A stretch of DNA of 64,000 bases from CAWCAW01 sp963714125 (lineage in GTDB: Bacteria; Actinomycetota; Acidimicrobiia; Acidimicrobiales; UBA8190), in contig OY970234.1 of NCBI GenBank assembly GCA_963714125.1, positions 2,976,001-3,040,000 on the forward strand, read 5' to 3'. The notes beneath the pieces are model-generated. The model saw nothing but the letters and a program-made list of their open reading frames with translations, had not been told where the DNA came from and did not search any database. The stretch's first letter is position 1; every line of letters starts with the position of its first letter. Of the stretch, positions 1 through 7,164 are shown piece by piece. A program made the translations under genes and the position numbers.

Positions 1-803
1 GCCTCGGCGAACGGTTGGTAGGGGGCGGCCACGTCCTCGTCGCAGCGCCCGTAGAGGACCATGGCACCGTCGGCATAAGCGGCCCGCGCCACTTCGGCGG
101 CGGTACGGGTCTTGCCCACCCCGGGCTCGCCGGCCAGAAGCACGGTGTGCGTGCCCCCGACAACCACGGCGCGCCGGCGCTCGGCCAGATGCGCCCGCAA
201 ATCGGAACGCCCGACATAGCGCCTCGCCCCCAGATCCAAAAGGCCCGGGAACGGGATCCCCGTCCCCCCCACCTCGGCCCCATCCTCAGCCAGTGGCTCC
301 CAGCGCAACCGGCACGCGGCGACGGGATCGGGAAGGCCTCTGAGCTCGAGCTCGCCCAACGGATCGAAGCCGAAGCCGCCGCGCCCACGCGCCAGCACGC
401 GGATGAGGTCGGCCACGAGGATTTCACCTCCCGCCGCCGCCGCGCACAGCCGCGACGCCTCCACCACGGCCACCCCGAAGACGTCGCCGGACTCCACCGA
501 CACGTCACCGAGCGAGACCCCGATCCTGACCCCGAAGCTCCGATCCGGATGGTGCCGTCCGTGACGTTCGGCGGCCTGCTGAATGGCGATGGCGGCCGAA
601 GCGGCGTCGGCGGCGGACTCGAAGGTGGCCAAGATCCCGTCGCCGAGGCCTTTGACCACGGTGCCGCTATGGGCGGAGACGGCGTCGCCGAGCATGGCGT
701 CGTGGTCGCGGCGCAAGGCGTCGGCCTCGTCCTGGCCCAGGCGCACCCGCAGTTCCGTCGATGCCACCAGGTCGGTGAAGAGCACCGAACGCGTTACGTT
801 CAC
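1..803 (-). CDS. Adenylate/guanylate cyclase domain protein with AAA-type ATPase (3' end outside window)
   Basis: Only the first ~267 residues lie in the window; the gene runs off position 1. Residues ~7-170 form a class III nucleotide cyclase domain, with metal-binding aspartates in FTDLVAST (D11) and KGLGDG (D55). Near residue 225 a P-loop, GEPGVGKT, opens an ATPase domain like those in large LuxR/MalT-type regulators. The usual transition-state Asn of active cyclases (consensus VNxASRL) reads VVEASRL here, while the Arg is kept. In this regulator family the cyclase domain is often degenerate, so cAMP production is doubtful. A signal-sensing ATPase role is inference. The GTG start at 803 was chosen because the cyclase domain begins at once and the upstream gene ends 17 bases before. 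Confidence 0.85.
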   Translation of the reverse strand, partial: MNVTRSVLFTDLVASTELRVRLGQDEADALRRDHDAMLGDAVSAHSGTVVKGLGDGILATFESAADAASAAIAIQQAAERHGRHHPDRSFGVRIGVSLGDVSVESGDVFGVAVVEASRLCAAAAGGEILVADLIRVLARGRGGFGFDPLGELELRGLPDPVAACRLRWEPLAEDGAEVGGTGIPFPGLLDLGARRYVGRSDLRAHLAERRRAVVVGGTHTVLLAGEPGVGKTRTAAEVARAAYADGAMVLYGRCDEDVAAPYQPFAE

Positions 804-820
804 GGGGGCCGGTGCTGTGG

Positions 821-964
821 TCAGCTGCGCTCGTCTTCCGGGCCCGACCACCACTGCGGGGCGTCGCTGGCCGGAAAGGACTCGTCACTCGCCTCGTCGA
901 TGGTCTCCTCGGCCTGATCGTCAGCCGCCGATGAGTCGTGGTCGGGTTCGAGGGGCTCGCTCAC
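821..964 (-). CDS. Small acidic hypothetical protein (SFPASD motif)
   Basis: A 47-residue protein beginning at GTG 964, inside a longer open frame whose N-terminal part overlaps tag and is not protein-like. It is very acidic and contains DEASDESFPASDAPQWW. Short proteins with an E/D-A-S-x-E-SFPASDxPxW signature recur across bacteria, from memory and without a known function. It sits between tag and the cyclase gene on the same strand, with short gaps, so co-transcription is likely. It lacks a signal peptide or membrane segment. The conserved motif is the main reason to believe it is real. Confidence 0.6.
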   Translation of the reverse strand: MSEPLEPDHDSSAADDQAEETIDEASDESFPASDAPQWWSGPEDERS

Positions 965-974
965 ACAACCGACC

Positions 975-1616
975 CTAATGGCGCCCCCGCGCTCTCGCGC
1001 CGGCGCACCCTCCGAGCTCCGCCCAGCGCGGACAGCTGGCCACGTGGTCATTGACCATGCCCGCCGCCTGCATGGTGGCGTAGCAGGTGGTGGGGCCCAC
1101 GAAGCGGAATCCGAGTTGGCGCAATCGCACACTCATGGCCTTCGACGCGCCGGTGGTGGCAGGGACCTCATTGATTGATTTCCACGCATTGTGAAGGGTC
1201 ACGTCGTCGACGATCGACCACAACACCTCGCTCAGTGTCGTCCCCTCCTTGCGCAGGGCCACGATCACTCGGGCATTGGCAATGGTCGACTCGATCTTGG
1301 CGCGGTTGCGCACGATGCCGGCATCGGCCATGAGCCGTTCGACGTCGGTGGCGGAGAAGCGAGCCACGGTGGTCGGGTTGAATCGGGCGAACGCTTTGCG
1401 ATAGCCGTCGCGTTTGCGGAGGATGAGAGCCCACGACAGGCCGGCCTGAGCGCCTTCGAGGGTGATGCGCTCGAAGAGGCCGCTCTCGTCTCGTACCGGG
1501 GTGCCCCATTCGTCGTCGTGATAGGCGAGCATGGCCGCGCTCTCGACCGCCCACGGGCACGTCCCTTTGGCCGCGGCCGGGACCGGGGCGTCGGCTTTAG
1601 CCTTGGCCGGAACCAC
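975..1616 (-). CDS. tag: DNA-3-methyladenine glycosylase I
   Basis: Base-excision repair enzyme that removes 3-methyladenine from alkylated DNA. Family hallmarks are CPWAVES, the conserved YHDDEWGTP, EGAQAGLSW, LRKRDGYRKAF in the helix-hairpin-helix-like core, and the C-terminal FVGPTTCYATMQAAGMVNDH with the Cys/His residues that bind structural zinc in Tag. An in-frame start at 1670 would overlap ku by 50 bases and add a low-complexity Pro/Ala/Arg stretch. GTG at 1616, just after the ku stop, gives 213 residues, close to the family norm (~190), and is preferred. It directly follows ku, forming a small DNA-repair operon. Confidence 0.92.
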   Translation of the reverse strand: MVPAKAKADAPVPAAAKGTCPWAVESAAMLAYHDDEWGTPVRDESGLFERITLEGAQAGLSWALILRKRDGYRKAFARFNPTTVARFSATDVERLMADAGIVRNRAKIESTIANARVIVALRKEGTTLSEVLWSIVDDVTLHNAWKSINEVPATTGASKAMSVRLRQLGFRFVGPTTCYATMQAAGMVNDHVASCPRWAELGGCAGARARGRH

Positions 1617-1620
1617 CGAC

Positions 1621-2595
1621 CTAGGAGGCTTTGCGGCTGCGCGTGGCCGGTGCGGCGGCGCGCACGGCATCTTCCAGCTCGTCGCGGCTCATTTTGGACC
1701 GCCCCGGCACCTTCAGCTGCGTGGCTTGCTCGTAGAGCTCGGCCTTGCTCAGCTCGGCGCTGGCCGGCGCGGAGCGCGCTGGGCGCGCTGCGTTCGGTCG
1801 GTTGCCGACGCGATGGGTGCGGGCCGCCTCCACGCTTTTTTGGAGGGCCGCCATGAGGTCGAGCGCCGGCGAAGGAGGCGCGCTGGGTACATCGATGGTG
1901 ACCACTTCGCCGTTGCGCTTGCGTTCGATGAGGGCTTCGACACGCTCGCGATACGTGTCGACGTAGTTGACCGGGTCCCAAGGAGCAGACATCGACTCGA
2001 TGAGGAGCTTGGCCGTGTCGAGCTCACGACCCTTGAACTCGGTGTCGGTGGAGAGGCCGTCGATCTCTTTAGTGGGGTCGCGCACCTCGTCGGCGAAGTA
2101 CATCGTCTCCAGCGCCAAGACCGACTTCTCGGGACGGATGGCGACGAGGTGTTGCTTGGAGCGCATCACGAAGGTGGCGATGCCCACCTTTTTGGAGGAC
2201 TCCATGGCCTTGCGCAACAACGCGTAGGCGCGCTGGGCGTCTTTGCCTTGGGGGCCGAGGTAGTAGGTGGCCTTGTAATAGATGGGGTCGATCTCTTCCA
2301 GGTCCACGAAGTCGGTGAGCTCGATGGTGCGGGTGGCTCCCGGCTCCACGGACTCCAGCTCCTCGGAGCTGACCATGACGTACTCGCCGGAGCCGAGGTC
2401 ATATCCCTTGACGATGGAGGAGAATTCGACGTCCTCGCCGGTGCGCTCGTTGACCCGCCGCTGCCGGACGCGGTCGGACGTCCCGGCCTGGAACTGGTTG
2501 AAGTGGACGGTCTTGTCCTCGGTGGCCGAATACAGGCCCACCGGCACATTGACCAAGCCGAAGCTCAGCATCCCGGTCCAAATCGCCCTCGCCAT
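1621..2595 (-). CDS. ku: Non-homologous end-joining protein Ku
   Basis: Bacterial Ku homodimer that threads onto DNA double-strand ends and recruits ligase LigD. The start MARAIWTGMLSFGLVNVPVG is the classic bacterial Ku N-terminus, followed by the Ku core barrel to about residue 255 (e.g. IYYKATYYLGPQG). A ~65-residue C-terminal extension contains LSKAELYEQATQL and a basic tail, resembling the SAP/HeH-like DNA-binding extensions of actinobacterial Ku. ATG 2595 is favoured over GTG 2601 because AAAGGAG lies 5 bases before the ATG but abuts the GTG. No LigD is in the window. The tag gene follows 4 bases after the stop. Confidence 0.95.
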   Translation of the reverse strand: MARAIWTGMLSFGLVNVPVGLYSATEDKTVHFNQFQAGTSDRVRQRRVNERTGEDVEFSSIVKGYDLGSGEYVMVSSEELESVEPGATRTIELTDFVDLEEIDPIYYKATYYLGPQGKDAQRAYALLRKAMESSKKVGIATFVMRSKQHLVAIRPEKSVLALETMYFADEVRDPTKEIDGLSTDTEFKGRELDTAKLLIESMSAPWDPVNYVDTYRERVEALIERKRNGEVVTIDVPSAPPSPALDLMAALQKSVEAARTHRVGNRPNAARPARSAPASAELSKAELYEQATQLKVPGRSKMSRDELEDAVRAAAPATRSRKAS

Positions 2596-2684
2596 GGCCA
2601 CTCCTTTCGGCAGGCAACGCTCCAGTCTCCCAGGCCCACAGGGCCTTGACCAGGGTATGTACCGGAGTCCACCACCCTGTTACA

Positions 2685-2694
2685 CCCAATTGGG
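2685..2694. promoter_or_regulatory. Perfect 10-bp palindrome in the ku / hypothetical divergent region
   Basis: CCCAATTGGG lies 45 bases before the plus-strand gene at 2740 and 90 bases before ku. It is the only perfect symmetry seen in this 144-base divergent spacer. An operator role is only a possibility; a 10-mer palindrome can occur by chance. Confidence 0.2.
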
Positions 2695-2739
2695 ACACTG
2701 AGCCCAGGTCAGAAGCTTGCCGCCAGGAGGTGACTCGAG

Positions 2740-3126
2740 ATGGAGATTTACCGTTCGGCCGCCGCCGATACCCAGGACAACCGAGTCGGCTTCATGGCCG
2801 AGGTGGCCCGGGGCCTGGCTGTGCTCACGCCTGAGGACCTCAGCGCCGGGTGCCTCACCCTGCCCTTCGGGCTCAGCGCCTGGATCAAGCGAGCCGGGGT
2901 GGACCTGGCCGGCGCCGTCGAGGCCCTGCTGTCTCTGCGCTCCGCCATCATCCTCGCCTCGGGGCTCGACGAGCGGTCCGAGCCCGTCCCCCTGGTGGCC
3001 CGCGACGGCCGGACCGCGGCGCTGTGCTTGGCCACCTATCTCGACGGGCTCATCGGCCGAGCCGCTCTGTCACTGGGGACCACCCGCCAGGAGCTGGCTG
3101 AGGCCGTCGTCGCCGACGCCGCGTAG
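2740..3126 (+). CDS. Conserved-looking hypothetical protein, 128 aa
   Basis: I do not recognise the family. The reading frame is supported by a strong AGGAGGTGA ribosome-binding site 7 bases before the ATG and by strongly biased GC at third codon positions. The product is soluble, mostly helical in appearance, without signal peptide or transmembrane segment. It contains SAWIKRAGVDLAGAVEALLSL and a C-terminal LIGRAALSLGTTRQELAEAVVADAA. It is divergent from ku and convergent with the P450 gene, so neighbours do not assign a function. Confidence 0.6.
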   Translation: MEIYRSAAADTQDNRVGFMAEVARGLAVLTPEDLSAGCLTLPFGLSAWIKRAGVDLAGAVEALLSLRSAIILASGLDERSEPVPLVARDGRTAALCLATYLDGLIGRAALSLGTTRQELAEAVVADAA

Positions 3127-3150
3127 CTCACCGGCGCGGCGCGGCGCGAC

Positions 3151-4410
3151 TCACCGGCCCAGGACCACGGGCATGTGCTTCACCCCGGCGTGCTTGTTGG
3201 TGCGGAAGCGTTCCACCGGACCGTCGAGCTCCCACGTAGCGAACCGTTGCAGCATCTCCTCAACGACGATGCGAATCTCCATGCGCGCCAAGCTCGCTCC
3301 CAGACAGAAGTGGCTGCGATAGCCGAAGGCAACATGCGGGTTGGGGCTGCGGGTGACGTCGAATCGAAACGGGTCTTCGAAAACCTCTTCGTCGCGATTG
3401 GCCGACGCCCACCACAACGTCACCTTCTCCCCCGCCCTGATCGTCTGGCCGCCGAGCTCGACATCAACGGTGGCGGTGCGGCGGTTGTAGAGCGTAGGAC
3501 TCGACCAGCGCAGGATCTCCTCGACTGCCGATGGGAGCAATGCCGGCTCGGCGCGTAAGGCGTCGAGCTGTTCGGGGTGCTCGATGAGGGCGGCGGTGCC
3601 CAAGGCGATGGCGTTGCGGGTGGTCTCGCTGCCTGCCGCGATGAGGAGGCTGAAGAACATCAGGAGCTCGAGGTCCGACAAGGGCTCGGCGGTACCATCG
3701 GGGCCCTCCACCGTCGCTGTACACAGCGTGGCGAGCATGTCGTCTCCGCCATGGCGACGCTTCTGGGCGATGAGCGTGGAGCCGTAGGCGGCCGTGGCGG
3801 CGGCGGCCTCCTCGGCCGACGTGTTGGACTGACCGAGCTCGCGCCCCGCAAAGTCCAACGTGGCATTCGACCACTGCATCAGCGCATGGCGGTCGCCTTG
3901 GGGTACCCCCAACAAGATGGCGGTGGCCTGCAGGGGCAACTCGACGGCCACGTCGAGGAGAAAGTCACAGTGTCCGTCGTCGGGCACGGCGTCGAAGATG
4001 GCACGCGTGCGGGCCCGCAGCTCCGTTTCCATGGCGGCCAGCGACCGCGGCGACACGGCGGGCGTGACCAAGCGGCGAATGTGGTGATGCCGGGGGTCGT
4101 CCATCATGTTGAGCAGCACCCCCGCCGCGAAGCCGTAGGGCAGGTCCGCGATGAGCGTGCCTCCGCCGTCGGCCCCGGGAGCGCGTTCGGACGAGAAGGC
4201 CTGGGCGTCGGCCACAACCGTTAGTACATCGGCGTGACGGCTCACCACCCAGAAGCCCACCCCATCGGGAGTGTGCACGGTCGGTTCCTGCCACCACACC
4301 GGCGCCTGGCTTCGCAGTGCGGTGAAGGCGTCGTCAGGGAACCCTGCGCCGAAGAGGTCGAGGTCGGTGAGGTCGATATCCTCGAGCAGCACCGTTAGGC
4401 GCTGGGACAC
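3151..4410 (-). CDS. Cytochrome P450
   Basis: Soluble bacterial P450 of 419 residues that would hydroxylate a hydrophobic substrate using external ferredoxin and reductase. Visible motifs: I-helix oxygen-activation motif AAGSETTRN, K-helix ExxR in EEILRWSSP, and the heme loop VAFGYRSHFCLGASLARME with Cys at about residue 369. The heme loop has Arg where most P450s have the second Gly (FGxGxHxC). The overall look is of actinobacterial steroid/terpenoid P450s (CYP125/142-like architecture), but the substrate is not determined. Its start overlaps the end of the upstream gene by 16 bases, suggesting translational coupling. A KstR-type operator lies 1.8 kb upstream in the same gene run. Confidence 0.93.
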   Translation of the reverse strand: MSQRLTVLLEDIDLTDLDLFGAGFPDDAFTALRSQAPVWWQEPTVHTPDGVGFWVVSRHADVLTVVADAQAFSSERAPGADGGGTLIADLPYGFAAGVLLNMMDDPRHHHIRRLVTPAVSPRSLAAMETELRARTRAIFDAVPDDGHCDFLLDVAVELPLQATAILLGVPQGDRHALMQWSNATLDFAGRELGQSNTSAEEAAAATAAYGSTLIAQKRRHGGDDMLATLCTATVEGPDGTAEPLSDLELLMFFSLLIAAGSETTRNAIALGTAALIEHPEQLDALRAEPALLPSAVEEILRWSSPTLYNRRTATVDVELGGQTIRAGEKVTLWWASANRDEEVFEDPFRFDVTRSPNPHVAFGYRSHFCLGASLARMEIRIVVEEMLQRFATWELDGPVERFRTNKHAGVKHMPVVLGR

Positions 4411-5384
4411 AGAGCGAGCAGCGTCTCGACGTCGTCCACGGGAATGCCGCCGTAGTGCGCGTTGGCGCCGAACGTTGTCCCGATCTGGCTGACCGCATTG
4501 TCGAAGTCGGCGCAGCCTTTTCGGTAGAACGTGATCGACGCCGGCTTGGAGCGCCCCGTCTCTTGGCCCAGCAGCAGCGTCGTGTTCGATCCGGCCGCCA
4601 CCAGCAGCAGGTTGGCGTTGAACAGTGCCTCAGAACCGTTGGAGCCGCTCGTCGTGTTGCGATACGCCATCACGTTGAAGTTCGTTTGTGGAAGCGATGC
4701 CACCAGCCCGAGAGCAAGTTGGAAGGGATAGCCCGTTACTCCGCCGAAGGTGATCTGAGGGACAGATGCGTAGTCCCCGTTGAACCAAAACGGCACCGTG
4801 AACCCGAGACTGCCGATGAGCCCGTCGCTGCGCCATGCCGACACCGTGGTGTGCACGAACTGCACCCAGTCGAGGGCGTAGGTGGCGGCGTGATGGCGCA
4901 AGGCCTTGATGGCCCACGGCTCGACGTCGAACTGGACCCCGGCCAGTGCGCCCGCTGGCAACGCCGCGGTGACACGAGCGACCGCCGCCAGCAACTCCGC
5001 CGGCCCCCCGGGGCTCGTCGTCGCCCACTGCGCATCACCGCCCACGGCCACGACGTGGAGTCCGTCGGCATTCGCCTCGGTCACCAAGTTTGAGAAATCA
5101 GAGAGGAACGAACCAAGCTGGCTCGAGCCGTCTTGCGTCAACGTCACCGCCTCGGTGATGTCGACGTACAACGTGTTGACGCCCAGAGCCTTCAGGCGCA
5201 CCAGGGTGGGCCCGTACGCAGACGCATTGGGCCACCAGGTCGACGTATTCCATTCGTAGGCGCCGAACGTGGTGGCCTGCGCAGTCGCCGACGTCGGCGG
5301 GAGGGCCACCAGGCCAACCAGGAAAACGACGCCGAGCAGGGCGACCAGGCTGCCTGCCACGAACCGTTTTGACCCCCCAGTCAC
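4395..5384 (-). CDS. Exported TIM-barrel-like hypothetical protein
   Basis: 329 residues with an N-terminal signal sequence: basic KR, then a long hydrophobic run (FVAGSLVALLGVVFLVGLVAL) ending near ATAQA. The mature part alternates strand-like segments typical of a TIM barrel: VNTLYVDITEAV, LHVVAVGG, AGVQFDVEPWA, GSLGFTVPFWF, TNFNVMAYR. FDVEP at the end of a beta strand resembles the acidic catalytic motif of some glycoside hydrolases, so a cell-surface sugar-acting enzyme is possible but unproven. Two cysteines near the C-terminus (GCADF, LALCPSA) could form a disulfide. It shares a 16-base overlap with the P450 gene. Confidence 0.65.
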   Translation of the reverse strand: MTGGSKRFVAGSLVALLGVVFLVGLVALPPTSATAQATTFGAYEWNTSTWWPNASAYGPTLVRLKALGVNTLYVDITEAVTLTQDGSSQLGSFLSDFSNLVTEANADGLHVVAVGGDAQWATTSPGGPAELLAAVARVTAALPAGALAGVQFDVEPWAIKALRHHAATYALDWVQFVHTTVSAWRSDGLIGSLGFTVPFWFNGDYASVPQITFGGVTGYPFQLALGLVASLPQTNFNVMAYRNTTSGSNGSEALFNANLLLVAAGSNTTLLLGQETGRSKPASITFYRKGCADFDNAVSQIGTTFGANAHYGGIPVDDVETLLALCPSA

Positions 5385-5417
5385 AGCCCCACAGTAGGCG
5401 CATTTACTGGCGCCGAC

Positions 5418-6179
5418 TCACCCTCGTATCACCAGGCGGAGGCCGCCGTCGATGGAGGTCATGTCGAGGAGATGGGCGTGACGTGCCATCCAGGTGCCGT
5501 CGTCGAGGTCGACGCGCAACTGTTCCAAGCGACTGGCCACCAAGTCGTCGGGCAACTGCGCCAACGCCGAGATGCAGGCCCGCACCTCGGGGTCGAGATA
5601 CGCCTCGGGTCGGCGCCAATAGGCCCAGTTGAACCCGTCCACGCAATCGGCGGCAATGGGGACCACCTCGATGCGCGTCGCCTCGATGCATTGCGCCATG
5701 AACTGCGGGGCCGGCGGTCGGGCCGATGGCAGCTCGTTGGACTCCGGCAGGTAGTCGGTGGTCACCCACAGACCGCCGTGCACGGCGTCGTCGAAGGTGA
5801 GCACGACCACTCGATTCGCCACCCGCACGAGCTCGGCCAGGCCTCCGGCAATGTCGGTCCAGTGGTGCACCGTCAGCACGGCCAAGGCGGCGTCGAAGCT
5901 CCCCGTTGGAAAAGGAAGTGCCTCGGCCCGCGCCCGCAGCGCCGGGGCAGCATGGGGCGGGCGCTGCGCGATCATCACCGCCGAGGGGTCCACCGCTACC
6001 ACCTGCCGTCCGGTGGGCTCATAGGAGCCGGTACCGGCCCCCACGTTGATCACCGACGCGGCGTCGCCCAAGGCGGCGTCGATCTGGGCGGCGATTCTCG
6101 GATCAGGTCGTCGGTGGCGTGTGTAGAGCCGACCGATGTCGTCGTACTCCCGATGGTCTCGCACGGGCCCCGAACTCAC
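5418..6179 (-). CDS. Class I SAM-dependent methyltransferase
   Basis: 253 residues with a Rossmann methyltransferase core. Motif I is INVGAGTGSYEP (residues ~40-51), the acidic end of strand 2 is VVAVDPSA, and motif IV-like FDAALAVLTVHHWTDI follows; a long C-terminal cap is present. It resembles the UbiE/biotin-synthesis (BioC-like) small-molecule methyltransferases, but no substrate can be named. The GTG start at 6179 has no Shine-Dalgarno and sits 7 bases after a TAGTAT -10 element, implying a leaderless transcript. A perfect KstR-like inverted repeat overlaps that promoter, so expression is probably repressed by a TetR-family regulator. Confidence 0.85.
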   Translation of the reverse strand: MSSGPVRDHREYDDIGRLYTRHRRPDPRIAAQIDAALGDAASVINVGAGTGSYEPTGRQVVAVDPSAVMIAQRPPHAAPALRARAEALPFPTGSFDAALAVLTVHHWTDIAGGLAELVRVANRVVVLTFDDAVHGGLWVTTDYLPESNELPSARPPAPQFMAQCIEATRIEVVPIAADCVDGFNWAYWRRPEAYLDPEVRACISALAQLPDDLVASRLEQLRVDLDDGTWMARHAHLLDMTSIDGGLRLVIRG

Positions 6180-6186
6180 GGGCCCG

Positions 6187-6215
6187 ATACTAGAACACGT
6201 TCTAGTTTCAGTCGA
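6187..6215 (-). promoter_or_regulatory. Predicted leaderless promoter of the methyltransferase gene
   Basis: Read on the minus strand: -35 TCGACT (6215-6210), 17-base spacer, -10 TAGTAT (6192-6187), then 7 bases to the GTG start at 6179. Transcription would therefore begin at or next to the start codon. The -10 and spacer are covered by the 18-bp operator at 6189-6206. Confidence 0.5.
6189..6206. promoter_or_regulatory. KstR-type operator (perfect inverted repeat)
   Basis: ACTAGAACACGTTCTAGT has perfect 8-bp arms around AC. Its core TAGAACACGTTCTA (6191-6204) matches every fixed position of the mycobacterial KstR motif TnnAACnnGTTnnA, which controls the cholesterol-degradation regulon. It lies between the stop of the SnoaL-like gene (6208) and the start of the methyltransferase gene, overlapping the -10. 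That it binds KstR is inference; no kstR gene is in the window. Confidence 0.6.
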
Positions 6216-6681
6216 GGCCGGGCGGCGGGGCCCGGAGGACCTCGGGGCCGACCAGGAGGTGCTGGCTCACGTCCCCGACCAGGTCCGTGGAGAAACGACG
6301 CTCGGCGAAACGCCAGCGCCCGTCGCGCCGCAAGAAGCGGTCGTGGTAGCGCCCCGCCACGATGGGTTGCAGAGGCAGCACCGCGGTGGCCTGCAAGACG
6401 GTGAAGTACGACCGCGCCGTGGCCGTGCCGGCCTCCTCGTCGACCTCTATTTGGAAGTTGGAGGTCACGTGCTTGGTGCGCGGCGTGCCGTCCTCATAGA
6501 TCCGCACCGTCGAGTGGAACAACTCGTAGATGGCGTCTCGGCCCGTTAGGAATCCCTCGGCGCCCATGGATCCGAGCATGGCGTCGGAGAGCAGTGCCGC
6601 CACGCCGGCGATGTCGCCGTTGTCCATGAGCTCCGCGTAGGCGGCGATGACATTTCCGATGGCGATGGCGCTGTCAGTCAC
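6208..6681 (-). CDS. SnoaL-like / NTF2-fold family protein
   Basis: 157 residues with the alpha+beta cone fold pattern of the SnoaL-like family: N-terminal helices (IAAYAELMDNGDIAGVAALL), TGRDAIYELFHSTV, then strands TKHVTSNFQIEVD, ATARSYFTVLQAT and GRYHDRFLRRDGRWRFAERRF. Such proteins act as small isomerases, hydrolases or dehydratases on polycyclic or aromatic substrates, or as non-catalytic ligand binders. It lies between a VOC protein and a methyltransferase in a run of small-molecule enzymes, which suggests catabolism or modification of a hydrophobic compound. Confidence 0.85.
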   Translation of the reverse strand: MTDSAIAIGNVIAAYAELMDNGDIAGVAALLSDAMLGSMGAEGFLTGRDAIYELFHSTVRIYEDGTPRTKHVTSNFQIEVDEEAGTATARSYFTVLQATAVLPLQPIVAGRYHDRFLRRDGRWRFAERRFSTDLVGDVSQHLLVGPEVLRAPPPGLD

Positions 6682-6715
6682 GGGTCTCGACGCTACCGGT
6701 CTTCAGCACCGGTCT

Positions 6716-7156
6716 TCAGCCCGGTAGGTGCATGAGCTCGATGCGCACCCCGTCAGGGTCGGTGCAGTAGACGAAATCGAGCGTGGTGGTGCCCATCTCG
6801 AAGGTGGTGCGCGTCTCGGTCAGCACCACACCCCCCAAGGCGGCGACGGTGGCGGCCACGGCGTCGACATCATCGACTCGCACGGACAAGTGCGTCAGGC
6901 CCAGTTGGTTCATAGGTCGCCGCACGGGCTCGCCGATGTGTCCGGGCGACTGGTAGGCGAGCAACTCGATGGCCATGCCGTGCCCGCGGACGAAGCGGGA
7001 CTCGACACGCACGTCTTCCAACTCCATGAGCCGACCGAACTCGCTACCCACCTGATGGACCTCAGCCGCCTCGAATCCCAGGCCCTCGCAGTAGAAACGA
7101 ACCGAGCGCTCGACGTCAGACACACAGATACCGAGATGGGAGAACGTCACCGTCAT
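6716..7156 (-). CDS. VOC (glyoxalase/dioxygenase) superfamily protein
   Basis: 146 residues. Starts MTVTFSHLGICVSDVERSVRFYCEGLGF, the standard first beta-alpha-beta-beta-beta unit with a metal-ligand His, and a second unit LTHLSVRVDDVDAVAATV with TTLDFVYCTDPDGVRIELMHLPG supplying the C-terminal Glu ligand. This is the layout of metal-dependent glyoxalases, extradiol dioxygenases and epimerases. The reading frame is open to 7360 but the extra N-terminus overlaps the neighbouring gene and is not protein-like, so ATG 7156 is chosen. It lies 8 bases after the stop of the upstream DinB-like gene. The substrate is unknown. Confidence 0.85.
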   Translation of the reverse strand: MTVTFSHLGICVSDVERSVRFYCEGLGFEAAEVHQVGSEFGRLMELEDVRVESRFVRGHGMAIELLAYQSPGHIGEPVRRPMNQLGLTHLSVRVDDVDAVAATVAALGGVVLTETRTTFEMGTTTLDFVYCTDPDGVRIELMHLPG

Positions 7157-7164
7157 CGGCCCAT

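Noticed and set aside
1617..1670. Longer start for tag at 1670
   Set aside because: It would overlap ku by 50 bases and add a low-complexity stretch absent from the family; not fully excluded.
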